From Bolinopsis microptera (Eukaryota > Ctenophora > Tentaculata > Lobata > Bolinopsidae): a stretch of 64,000 nt of DNA. The position numbers were made by a program, and so were the translations under genes. Of the stretch, positions 33,682 through 43,871 are shown piece by piece (the first letter of the stretch is position 1; each line of letters starts with the position of its first letter). The notes under the pieces are model-generated. The model did not search any database, was not told the DNA's origin, and was given only the letters and a program-made list of their open reading frames with translations. Location: positions 1,063,812-1,127,811 of the forward strand of contig NC_087080.1 of assembly GCF_026151205.1 (NCBI RefSeq), given 5' to 3'.

Positions 33682-34863
33682 ATGAAAGCCTCGCTGGTTT
33701 TCATTTGCGTGGTAACAGGATGTGTTGCTGCAGCAGCCGCAGAAGATCAAGAACTGACGTTGAGAAAGAGAGTTAAGGGGATAAAACGCCTGGTGAAGAC
33801 TCTGGCTAACCACACTTTCCCTACTTGTGATCTTATCCTCTTTGCTGAGTTGGCAGATTACTAAACCGCTGGAGAGAAATGTAGGACGTTCAACCTAGCA
33901 GCCACAAGCTGAGAAGAGGGTAATCTAGCGACCGTCAACGATAAGGAAAAGAACGACTACCTGAGGATGCTTTTGAACATTGCACTTCCAAAAGATGATC
34001 AAGACCTTTACAAATATTCAGCCTCGCGCAGGGTATGGACCGGGTTGAGAAAGACAAAGAACACTAATGCGAAACACATTAAAAGGATTAAGAATAGGGC
34101 TCCATACAAGCCTGAGGATTGGTCCTGGCACGATGATACTCACCCCGAAGATTGGCACAACTGGCACAGAGGACAGCCGGATCAGAGACCACTGAAGAAG
34201 GGCGAGAAAAGTGACGTGGGAGGAGAGGAGCTCGGGGCGACCTGTGAAGAAAAAACGTGTCGGAAGAATCAAATGAGAATGAGCAACGATGGAAGATGGG
34301 ACGATGCATATGCATTCGAGGAACACCCGTACGCCTGTGATTGCCGTGGCAGATTCATCTGCTCTGCGGAGAAGATGAAGTGGGATGACGCCAAGAAAGC
34401 ATGCGAAGCAGCAGGCTTGACATTAGCTTCTGTAAAATCTCCGGAAGAAACAGAAGAACTACTGCAAGCGCTTGAATACTTTTTGGGTGCTTCCAAATTC
34501 GCACCTTGCAAAGGTATATTCGGACACAAAACATTAAAAGGAGGAAAGGTAAACCCGGCACTGCTGGTAACTAAAGAACAGGAAGACAATTGTTCCGTTG
34601 TAACAGGAAGATGGGACCCTCAACATTGGGCTTGGATAGGTGGAAATGATAAATGGGGTGAGGGATCGGAGGGTCACTTTAAATGGTTAGACGGCAGTGA
34701 TGTTGAGTATGAAGGCTTCCCGTGGATTACAAAAGCAGGGGGTGATAACGGAGAAAGTAAAGGAGGAGGCCAGAACAGCTTGAGCATTTCCAAATGGGGC
34801 GAATTTGACGACGAGTTTGGCAAAGTAAAGCGACCATTTGTATGCGAGTGTCCCCGTGGATAA
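33682..34863 (+). pseudogene. Double C-type-lectin-domain protein, interrupted by two stops
   Basis: An intronless frame of ~394 codons starts at the ATG at 33682 with a signal peptide (MKASLVFICVVTGC). Two C-type lectin domains follow. The first is ~33830-34350, with YLRMLLN, RVWTGL, WHNWHRGQPD and PYACDC. The second is ~34350-34860, with RFICSAEKMKWDDAKKACE, WAWIGGNDKW and PFVCEC. Two in-frame stops break domain 1: TAA at 33862-33864 (in DY-x-TAGEKC) and TGA at about 33910 (in AATS-x-EEGNL). Elsewhere the frame is perfectly open for 298 codons. QPD stands in the usual calcium-site position. It could be a recent pseudogene, a retrocopy, or subject to recoding. Confidence 0.7.
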
Positions 34864-35461
34864 TAACAACTAAGGTATTTGAATTAAACCCGGTGCCAGT
34901 CAATCGAGAGATATGTTTTTGGCTGATTTCTATTTTTCAAGAAGCTTCTTTATTTCTAAAGATAATATTTCTATTTAAAACTTTGTACTTAGCGTAAAAA
35001 TTATAAAAACGATAATAATGGACCGTGTCTTATAGATGATTAAAAGTGAAAACTAGCAATTAGTAGTAGTATGACAATTACAAAACTGAAAGAAGATCAA
35101 ACTTAATATTGGTGATTAGATCTTTTACCTCAGTATTTCGCATTAAAGTCTTACCACTTATGTATTCTTGTGTTAATTTTTATTGATCCCGTTTGATGCG
35201 ACGAGGAAAAATGCTCTTATCAGAAAAGGAATTACTCAACGTTTCAATGTTACAACATCGTATTCATGATCTCAAATTATTTGTTATATAGTAGTGTTGA
35301 AAGTATTAAAACTTTTAATACTCCAATCCACTTAATAAGACCTGTAGTTCTTCTTCCTCTTTGAGTCTTACAAAAGACTAAAGGTTAAAAAGTTCCTATC
35401 ATGTTACTTTTCGTTACGTACAGATTGTCCGTACAGTTATCCGATAGGAAATTCAAAATTA
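34864..35461 (+). other. Downstream of the lectin; nothing coding
   Basis: AT-rich sequence. I see no supported feature before the inverted-repeat element at 35462. Confidence 0.4.
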
Positions 35462-36184
35462 CCCGGGGAAAAAGTCATTGGGCATACGTGTTTTATATTT
35501 GAGAGCTGTTGCTTTGCAGATAGCATACTGTACCTTCTGGTTCGAGGGTTTTGTCGTCCAAATTTGGAAATTCAGTTATTTTAGACCACCCCCATTCATT
35601 ATTAAAACACCTTTATTGTTCTTTCTTAACATGCTGGACGCCCTTTTACAGAGACGGTAGATTATTAAATTTTGCATGTGATCTGAAAAAATGATGTGAA
35701 ACGGATGAGAAATGACGAAGTTATCAAGTATTTTGTGTATCTTGTTAGCAAAATTGATTGGATGTTATGTGACACCGTGACACGACCCCTTAATTGTGCA
35801 GCCTTAACGATTCCCATAATGTTTAACGGGGTGGTTAACGGGGTCACCTTATCACGTGATTAGGAAGCCAATCAGCTGATCCCACGTAATGAATAAACTC
35901 GGTCATCTAAGAAGCTACGACTCTAATTTTTTCAGGCGAAACGTAGTTCGAATGGCCAAACACAATTCAAAAAAAATTTGGCTCGATCCGACTAACCAAA
36001 CTATCAAATAAATGTGAAAACGAACCTTCATTTGAAAAAAATGAACTCGAATATTTTTCGATTTGACAAATTCCCCGAAACAGTGGAGGGTAGTAAGTCA
36101 TACCAAAAACAATTATTTCAATTGGACACTCAGTGACTGAGCTATTAAGGCCAACGTATACCCAATGACTTTTGGCCCACACTG
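35462..36184. mobile_element. TA-flanked MITE, family of 47551-48184
   Basis: Ends resemble CAGTGTGGGCCAAAAGTCA and its inverse (left end CCCGGGGAAAAAGTCATTGG), flanked by TA. It shares GGCC(T)TAATAGCTCA, TTTGGTATGACTTACTACC and CGAATGGCCAAACAC with the copy in the GPCR intron. Non-coding. Confidence 0.6.
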
Positions 36185-36210
36185 TATAAAAAGTAAAATT
36201 TCCTATTCGA

Positions 36211-37918
36211 TCAATCATAGCAATATAAAATTAATACTCGAGTTAATTCGTTCTCTGGAAAGAAAAATAATTTAAAATAATGAAGTGGAGTCATAGGGAT
36301 AGAAATTAGAAAATTACGGATCAGATGTAGAGGGATCAGAAAGAGAGAGATTGGAAAGAGAGGGATCAGAAGGAGAGGAATCGGAAGGAGAGGGATCAGA
36401 AGGAGAGGGATCGGAAGGAGAGGGATCAGAAAGAGAGGGATCAGAAGGAGAGGAATCGGAAGGAGAGGGATCACAAGGAGAGGGCTAGGAAGGAGAGGGA
36501 TCAGAAGGAGAGGGATCACAAGGAGAGGGATCGGAGGGAGAGGGATTAGAAGGAGAGGGATCGGAGGGAGAGGAATCAGAAGGAGAGGGATCAGAAGGAG
36601 AGGGATCGGAGGGAGAGGAATCAGAAGGTGAGGGATCAGATGGAGAGGGTCAGAAAGAGAGGGATCAGAAGGAGAAGGATTGGAAGGAGAGGGATCAGAA
36701 GGAGAGGGATCAGAAGGAGAGGGATCAGAAGGAGAGGGATCAGAAGGAGAGGGATTGGAGGGAGAGGAATCAGAAGGAGAGGGATCAGATGGAGAGGGGT
36801 CAGAAAGAGAGGGATCAGAAGGAGAAGGATCAGATGGAGAGGGATCAGAAGGAGAGAGATCAGATGGAGAGGGAGTACAGAGAGAGGGATCAGAGGGAGA
36901 GAGATCAGAAGGAGATGGGTCAGAAAGAGATGAATCAGAAGGAGATGAGTCAGAAGGAGAGGGATCAGAAAGAGAGGGATCAGAGGGAGAGGAATCGGAA
37001 GGAGAGGGATCAGAAAGAGAGGGATCAGAGGGAGAGGAGTCAGAAGGAGAGGGATCAGAAAGAGAGGCATCAGAAGGAAAGAGATCAGAAGGAGAAGGAT
37101 CGGAAGGAGAGGGATGATCGGAAGGAGAGAAGTCAGAAGGAGAGGGGTAAGAAAGAGAGGCATCAGAAGGAAAGAGATCAGAAGGAGAAGGATCGGAAGG
37201 AGAGGGATGATCGGAAGGAGAGAAGTCAGAAGGAGAAAGATCAGAAAGAGATGAATCAGAAGGAGAGGGATCAGAAGGACAGGGATCAGAAGGAGAGGGA
37301 TCAGAAGGAGAGGGATCAGAAGGAGAGGGATCAGAAGGAGAGGGATCAGAAGGAGAGGGATAAGAAAGAGAGGGATCAGAAGGAGAGAGATCAGATGGAG
37401 AGGGCTCGGAAGGAGAGGGATCAGAAAGAGAGGGATCGGAAGGAGAGAAATCAGAAGAGGTAAACCAATCAATGGTTATGGTAGAAAGTTCGGCAAATTT
37501 ATAAAATATTCTAGCTGGGTTAAATTTAACCATATATTTTTTCAATCGGGCGCTATATATAAAAGGATTAATAACTGAGTTTATTGGAAGTATGACAATA
37601 GAAAAGAGGCTGTACTGCGCTGAAGCGTCAATAACACCGAAGTAGTGAAGACCACTCACAATCACGAATGGTATCCAGCAAACAAAGTTTGTACCGATGA
37701 TAGCAGCTATCTTTCTTTGTAGTTTTTGGTTCCTCCTTCGGACCATTTTTCGTCGTTGGGGTCTTTCCCTTTGTCAGAATGCCGGAATCTTTAATTGTTT
37801 TGGCGTTTATAAAGATATACGAAATAGCAACTATGGCAAAACAAAGAATGTTAATTGATAAAATTGTCAAACTGAACCGTCTCTGAGGATCATTCTGGTG
37901 AACAAAATATTTGAAGAG
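36211..37918 (-). pseudogene. Damaged second copy of the LDLa-GPCR (helices 5-7 and tail)
   Basis: The minus strand matches the main GPCR from FKYFVHQNDPQRRFSLTIL through TNFVCWIPFVIVSGLHYFG and NPFIYS into a PSPSD repeat tail. One extra base near 37747 shifts the frame after GKTPT; another loss near 36640 shifts the tail into an LIPL register. The match stops abruptly at 37918, where PLE-associated sequence begins, so everything upstream except a signal exon (40428) is missing. Non-functional as it stands. Confidence 0.8.
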
Positions 37919-37959
37919 GAATTTGGAACAAGGGGACAGGAAACTTTGCTTATATGTAT

Positions 37960-39815
37960 ATATATATATATAGAAAAGGTCTACCAATGGGGTACACCTG
38001 ATGACTTTTGTAAGCCCGGGAACAACTATGTCAACCCCAAAGCACACAAGCCAGAGTAGAACTACCCTGGTCGTATGATTAGCACAGGATGCGCATCAGC
38101 AATCAAGAATCTCTCTGCACTTACAGCGTATGAGCTTACTAAGGTTGATCTAAAATATGCCATCCAGGACAATAATCATATACTAAGAAAACTCGATGAC
38201 TTAAATAACTCTAAATCCCTTTAGGGCAAGACAGTTATTCATGCATCCTTTGACAAAGAGGCTATGTTCCCGAGTATCCAAAAGGAGTTAGGATTGGAAC
38301 AATGTAGGCTCCATTTAGACAAGAGAGAGGACCCAATACTCTCTACAGATTGTATAATAGATGCCTTAGAGACAACTCTAGACAACAACATAACAGAGTT
38401 TGAAGGAGTCATATACAAGCAGAAAAAAGGTACTGCAATGGGACCAAAGAACGCTTGTGCTTATGCAGATACAGCCATCGACAAGATAGACAGAGATGTT
38501 ATGGAAGGGACTTGGAGCCACCCTCCTCTCCTATGGGCCAGATACCGCGATGATGTGTATGTCCCTTGGACCCATGGACAGGAAATGCTCGAGGAATTCC
38601 ACTTATGGCTCAATTCTAGAATGCCAGGCATAAAATTCACGTTGAAGGCTTCATTAGAGGGCACTGAATTCTTTGACACTTTTATATACATGAAACCAGG
38701 CCAACTACATACCAAACCTTACAGTAAGCCATGTGATGACCAATGACTATGCCTTCCTAGTTCCCACCTCTTGCCATCCTACACATACCATAAAAAACAT
38801 ACCTTATAAATCAAGAGGCTTGCATATAATGAACATATTGACACGGGTGCAGAGTTGAGTCTGTACGGAACCTAGTAGTTTCAGATCCTTGTTTAACTTG
38901 CCGTACAGCAAGGTCATCCACTACTTTAGCACTGCACTTAGAATCTTTAAACTTACTTCTGAGCATGATGAGTACATACAAGCACGAGCACAATACACAA
39001 ACTATCTTGTGGCAAGAGGTTATAGCAATATCTTAATTAACCAGGCCTTTGATAAAGTGGAAACCAAGAGCAGGCTCTCCTACTATCAACAACAGAGACA
39101 TAAGGAGGATGACAGTAGCAAAGGGAGACTCATTCCCCTTGTAACAGATTTCAACCCAGGTCTCCCCAACATAGGACGGATACTTAACTCCCACAAGCAC
39201 ATCCGTCATCTAGATCTCGAGCTTTGCAAGGTGATTGACCCTGATGGTATTTTCACCTCTTTCAGAGGGACAAAAACACTTCATGAAATTCTTATTCATA
39301 GCAAACTCCCTCCTGTTGAAGAGCCAGCTGTAGAAGATCCAGGCCACGCCTCTCCAGACGCAGCTGAGGATTCTGATTCTGGAGGTTGCTTCCCTTGTGC
39401 TAAGAAATGTGATCTCTGCAAAAACTTCCTGAAACCATCAACCAAGTATTCAGTATCAAAGGACGATTGGCCTGTGGTACCGAAAATGTTGTGTACATAG
39501 TTAATGATAATATTTGTAAGTTAAGTTATATAGGATGTACTTCAGACTCTCTAAAGGTTAGATTTAGGAACCATAAATCCCACATTAAAACTCAAAGAAG
39601 GACTTGTGAACTTTCCTGCCATTTTATAGATAATGAGATTTTGCACAATCTTGTCCGTACCACCACTAAGTTGTTTACCAGTACTTTAAGTAAGGACATT
39701 AACTTTTCTATTATAGAGCAAGTTGACGTTGGGAATTTTGAGTATATGTAAACAAAGGGAGGACTTTTGGCAAAACCAGCTTAAAACTTTAAAGCACTTT
39801 TGGAGGGATGAATGT
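37960..39815 (+). mobile_element. Penelope-like element, 5'-truncated, C-terminal GIY-YIG, broken
   Basis: In order: NYVNPKAHKPE and NYPGRMISTGCASAIKNLSA (RT motif, with a stop between), FDKEAMFPSI, KKGTAMGPKNACAYAD, ARYRDDVYVPW (YRDD catalytic motif, 38264-38746), then GYSNILINQAFDKV and GLPNIGRIL (38889-39500). A CFPCAKKCDLC cysteine cluster follows, and last a GIY-YIG endonuclease (NVVYIVNDN, LSYIGCTSDSLKVRFRNHKS; 39467-39751) with an FWQNQLKT tail to about 39815. At least three frameshifts or stops break it. Domain order is that of canonical endonuclease-bearing PLEs. It replaced or separated the middle of the second GPCR copy. Confidence 0.85.
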
Positions 39816-40093
39816 TAGAGAAGAAAGATGATTTTTTTCTTGCATATTTTATTTTCTCACCTCTACCACTCATTTGGGATTTCCACCCACCATAATTTGA
39901 ATTGCTCAGTTACATAAATTTCTAAATTTCTTTTATTTGATTGATTGATGGATTGATATTTTGAATAAATTTACTAACATGTCTTTATATCAGGATGACT
40001 GTAAAGGTACATTTTACCGACATTTGAAGTCAAGGCGTTGTTTTACTGATAGGTGTGGCTGACTAATAATATATATATATCGTATATATATAT
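39816..40093 (+). other. Spacer, AT-rich
   Basis: The 3' flank of the PLE ends in an (AT)n run with CGTATATATA. No gene. Confidence 0.4.
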
Positions 40094-40259
40094 AATTCGA
40101 ACAATTGAAACAAATCAAATTGGCGGGCAAACGATCCGTTTCATGATATGTATAAAAACAATACCAATCATCAGTGCACTAACAATTGGTATTGTTTTTA
40201 TACATATCATGAAACGGATCGTTTGCCTGCCAATTTGATTTGTTTCAATTGTTCCAATT
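40094..40259. repeat. Near-perfect 75 bp palindrome
   Basis: AATTCGAACAATTGAAACAA starts the left arm and its complement ends the right arm; the two ~75 bp arms match almost fully around a ~15 bp loop (CATCAGTGCACTAAC). It is a foldback MITE or hairpin-forming element with no coding content. Confidence 0.85.
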
Positions 40260-40427
40260 ATAATGCTCCTGCTTAACTGCAGTCGAGCACTCTCTTTGGG
40301 AAACCAAACAACAACTATTTATTATATATATATATATATTTCATGGCTGGACTTCTACACAATAAAAGAAAGCGGTTGTGATATATATATACATAATACA
40401 TATTATATATCAGTTCTGATTTTGTAC

Positions 40428-40497
40428 CTGAAGCAACGATAAATGCAGGAGTGAGAATGATGAATTGCATCAACGAGATCGTATAGCCTCTGAACAT
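40428..40497 (-). pseudogene. Signal-peptide exon of the second GPCR copy
   Basis: 70 bp, phase 1 at its end, donor GTACAAAAT. It reads MFRGYTISLMQFIILTPAFI and VAS. It is the paralogue of the exon at 49130 (MFRGYTIILTTVIIIAS). The exon itself is intact, but its gene is destroyed downstream. Confidence 0.65.
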
Positions 40498-40814
40498 GGT
40501 TACTTTGTTGTTGACATAAATCTGTTAATAAAGAATTAATTCGAAGGACGATCGCCTTTTTATTTTTGTTACAAACTAGATAACCAGGCAACCAACCAAA
40601 CGTGGAACTAAATCGTGTTTTTTTTACTATGATTTATAAATACAACATCAATTATATAATTATATAATTATATAATTAATTATATAATTATAGATGTATT
40701 GAGTCTTCGAAATTTACTATAGAACTAGAAGTATCCCAAAATCCCAGTCTAAAATATCAGACTGTTCACATTCACACTTTTTCTCGCATAACTCACATTG
40801 GCCATTGTATTGAC

Positions 40815-41267
40815 ATGGCTAACAGCTTCGGTTGCGAAACATACCTGTCGATCAACCTACGGCCACAGCAGACTAGGAGACTTGCGCAACTCAGAACAAG
40901 CTCGCATCAATACAACATCGAAACTGGAAGACACGGCATGCATCGACATAAACTTTCGAATAGGGCATGCAAACACTGTTCTACTACAGATGTGGAGTCA
41001 CTCGATCTTCTTCTAGAGCTTCCTTTCCCTGATCCAATCATCGAAGATGAACTTCATGTATTGCGTACTTGCCCTCTCTATGAAGATCTCCGCCACTGTT
41101 TGTCCCAACAAAGTAAAACATTACTCTTCTCTGACATTGGACAGATCTTCGCACACCCTACAACCATCGGAGACCTAGGAAGGTTCCTTACCAAAGCTCA
41201 TGAACGAAGATTCCCTAAAGCGTCCTCCAAACAAATTCCTAACATTAACAATATTGCCAAATTATAA
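40815..41267 (+). mobile_element. LINE 3' end (RT-associated zinc-binding region)
   Basis: A 150-codon frame without an RT: RRLAQLRTSSHQYNIETGRH, then CKHCSTTD, then PIIEDELHVLRTCPLYEDLR. The C-x2-C ... H-x4-C pattern followed by PLY is the terminal zinc-binding segment of many non-LTR retroelements. It is 5'-truncated. It resembles the inverted fragment at 41640-42284. Confidence 0.7.
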
Positions 41268-41429
41268 TCTATGACTCGGAACACTTTCAGATAAGTTCAT
41301 TTAAATTATTAAGTATTTTGAATCTCACTCTTAAGATTTACGGGGTTCATTGTATATATATATACTTTATGACTTTTGGGTAAATTTAATTTTTTATATC
41401 TGGTCAGACGTTACCATTGTAAATGTAAT

Positions 41430-41540
41430 TTGACTTTTGAATCGTTTAATCCGTTTAATCCGTTTAATTGTGTTGTTGGTTAATCTGAATAATACTAGCA
41501 TTAAACGGATTAAACGGATTAAACGGATTAAACGTTAATT
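41430..41540. repeat. Inverted repeat of ATCCGTTTA words
   Basis: Three or four copies of TCCGTTTAA face the same number of TTAAACGGA copies across a ~45 bp spacer, forming a hairpin-capable repeat between two LINE fragments. Confidence 0.75.
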
Positions 41541-41639
41541 GGTCAAGAGAAGCCCTAACACTCCTGGCTTGACAATACAAGAATGAAATCATAACCTAGA
41601 AATCAGATACGAAAACCGTGAAAAAACAAATATCATAAT

Positions 41640-42284
41640 TTAAGCTAAGTCTCTCGGGAAACGAAGTGAATCTATATTAACTAAAAATTTAGCAATCTCT
41701 TTTAAAAGCTTTGGTTGAGTGAATATGAGATCCATTCCCTCGAAGAGGTTGGTTTTAGCTTCAGGGCTAAGGCGGTCCCTGTTGTCTTGGTAGAGGGGGC
41801 AGGTTCTAAGCACATGAACCTCATCTTCAATTATGGGATCAAAGAAGGGTAACTCTGCCATGTACTCCAGAGTGTTCTTGTCCTTAGTGGAACATGTAGG
41901 ACAGATACGATTTAGGATGTTGTTTCTTCTGTCTTGTCCATGGCGTCCCGTTTCAATATTTAGGCGGTGAGAGCTAGTCCTTATTTGGGCTAGTCTTTTT
42001 GACTGGTTATATGGAAGATAGAGAGAGAGGTATTTTTCACAACCAAAACTTGATTTAATCGAATTGTAAAATCCAAGTTTTCTGTTGAGCTGTCTCTCTT
42101 CATCCCATTGCGTTCTAAAGCAAGAACGGAGAACATCTCGTTTCTGAATGGGTGATAGTTGCCTTTCGTTCGTTTCTGCCAGAAATTGATTCATCGACGT
42201 AATGCCGGAGTACCATGATAGGCCCATTTTCTTTTGTTCTGTGAAAGCATGTCGAACAAGGGCGTCCGATCCGGAAGTTTCCAT
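41640..42284 (-). mobile_element. LINE 3' end, inverted
   Basis: A 214-codon minus-strand frame with KRLAQIRTSSHRLNIETGRH, CPTCSTKD and PIIEDEVHVLRTCPLYQDNR. It is the same zinc-binding end as the plus-strand fragment at 40815 but longer at its N-terminus. The frame is intact to a stop at 41640. Confidence 0.7.
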
Positions 42285-42302
42285 GCTTTCTAGTCTTCGA
42301 AC

Positions 42303-42590
42303 ATAGCATGAACCCGTGTTCCTCTAAAGTGGTGTCAAAAGAAATTAAGACATTAGATCATGTTATTTATTTAATGTAATTTTGAGACCACCTTGGGGTC
42401 TATTTTTCGGAACCTAAATTATTTATTGCTTGGCCAATTTTTTCTTTCTTTATACTGGCCAAAAGCCAATAAAAGCATTCGACCCAGCCAAAAAAGTTTA
42501 AAAATTATGTCTCTTACGGTTTTCGAGGAAAGTCTTGTTAAAGTTGAAGTCGTGGTGTCAGTAAAATGGTAACAGATATATACAGATATA
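42303..42590 (+). mobile_element. Short interspersed element, diverged copy
   Basis: TAGCATGAACCCGTGTTCCT start, AAAGTGGTGTCAAAAG, CGAGGAAAGTCTTGTTAAAG and GTGGTGTCAGTAAAATGG follow in the order of the 15641 family, with many substitutions; likely a sister subfamily. Confidence 0.7.
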
Positions 42591-42679
42591 ACTATATATA
42601 TACACATATATGTGTATATATATACACATATTGTATTCCCATTTTTCCATCCGTTTAGAAAATAATTGTGTTTTAATAA

Positions 42680-42906
42680 TGTCTCATTATACATTATATA
42701 CATTATACATTATATACATTATATACATTATATACATTATATACATTATATACATTATATACATTATATACATTATATACATTATACATTATATACATTA
42801 TATACATTATATACATTATATACATTATATACATTATACATTATATACATTATATACATTATATACATTATATACATTATATACATTATACATTATACAT
42901 TATATA
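42680..42906 (+). repeat. (TATACAT)n microsatellite
   Basis: An alternation of 9 bp (TTATATACA) and 7 bp (TTATACA) words for about 225 bp. It lies directly against the next short interspersed element. The predicted small proteins are only this repeat. Confidence 0.95.
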
Positions 42907-42908
42907 CA

Positions 42909-43228
42909 CTAGCAGGAACCCGTCTAACCCTAAAGTGGTGTCAAGACTCGAGAGACTAAAATAATTATTACCTATTTAATTCGCGTTTTTGACACCACTT
43001 GAGAGTCCAAATTTTGGGCACTAAAATTATTATTCCTTGGCCAATTTTTTATTTTTTCATGCTGATTTTAAGGCCATTAAAGCATTTGACCCAGTCAAAA
43101 AAGTTTCAGTTGTATATGTTTTACGGTTTTTGCGGAAAGTCGCGTTAAAGTTGATGCCGTGGTGTCAGTAAAATGGCACGGATATATACACATATAAATA
43201 TATATCGTCTCGCTTTATATATAGTAAG
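42909..43228 (+). mobile_element. Short interspersed element, copy 2
   Basis: CTAGCAGGAACCCGTCTAAC to TTTATATATAGTAAG; near-identical to copy 1, inserted at the end of the (TATACAT)n run. Confidence 0.85.
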
Positions 43229-43229
43229 A

Positions 43230-43871
43230 TATAGTAAGATGAGCGGGATATAAATAAATCATCTCATTTCAGATACGAAATGTATGTACTTAATACGGCA
43301 TACGGATTACGTAAAGATTCACACTACAGTGCATCGATAACTAAAATAAAAACTGGTGATACTTTACAGATTCTCACTTTTCAGTAACAGACTATATAAG
43401 GTCAACCAATCAAATATACATGGGGCCATAAATCAATCAAATATTGAATAAAATGTTCTGCACGCGATTGAAAAATGGATCATTCAAACAGGAAAACAAA
43501 CAAAGATGAGTCTCCAACGGTCATTTTATTTTTATGCAACCATTTAAAAAGTTAAAAAGTGATCCTTTCTTTGTATGATATATAAAGTTTAAATATATCA
43601 TTTAAAAGGTTCAGCAATGCTGAATGCTCTGCCATACGCATACATTTTATATTTTTTAGTCTGATATTCTATCCTATCCCCTATGACTAACCGATGCTTC
43701 TCCGGCAACATACAATTATTCTCTTTTAAGTAGGCAAAGGATTTTAAGTATCATTAAAGGTAGTTGAAATCATATTCCCACCGATGCAAATTTCTGATGA
43801 ATCCGTGTATGCAACAAAGGGAAAATGCTCTTTTCAAGTTATTACATGAAAAATAATTTAAAGAATTGCAA
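43230..43871 (-). other. 3' flank of the GPCR gene
   Basis: AT-rich sequence after the GPCR stop at 43872. No second gene and no confident polyadenylation site. Confidence 0.4.

Noticed and set aside
36628-37472. Plus-strand RRRGIRRRGIR/ERDQKERDQ and minus-strand LIPLLLIPL frames of 100-280 codons
   Set aside because: Other frames of the 15 bp PSPSD-coding repeat in the damaged GPCR copy.
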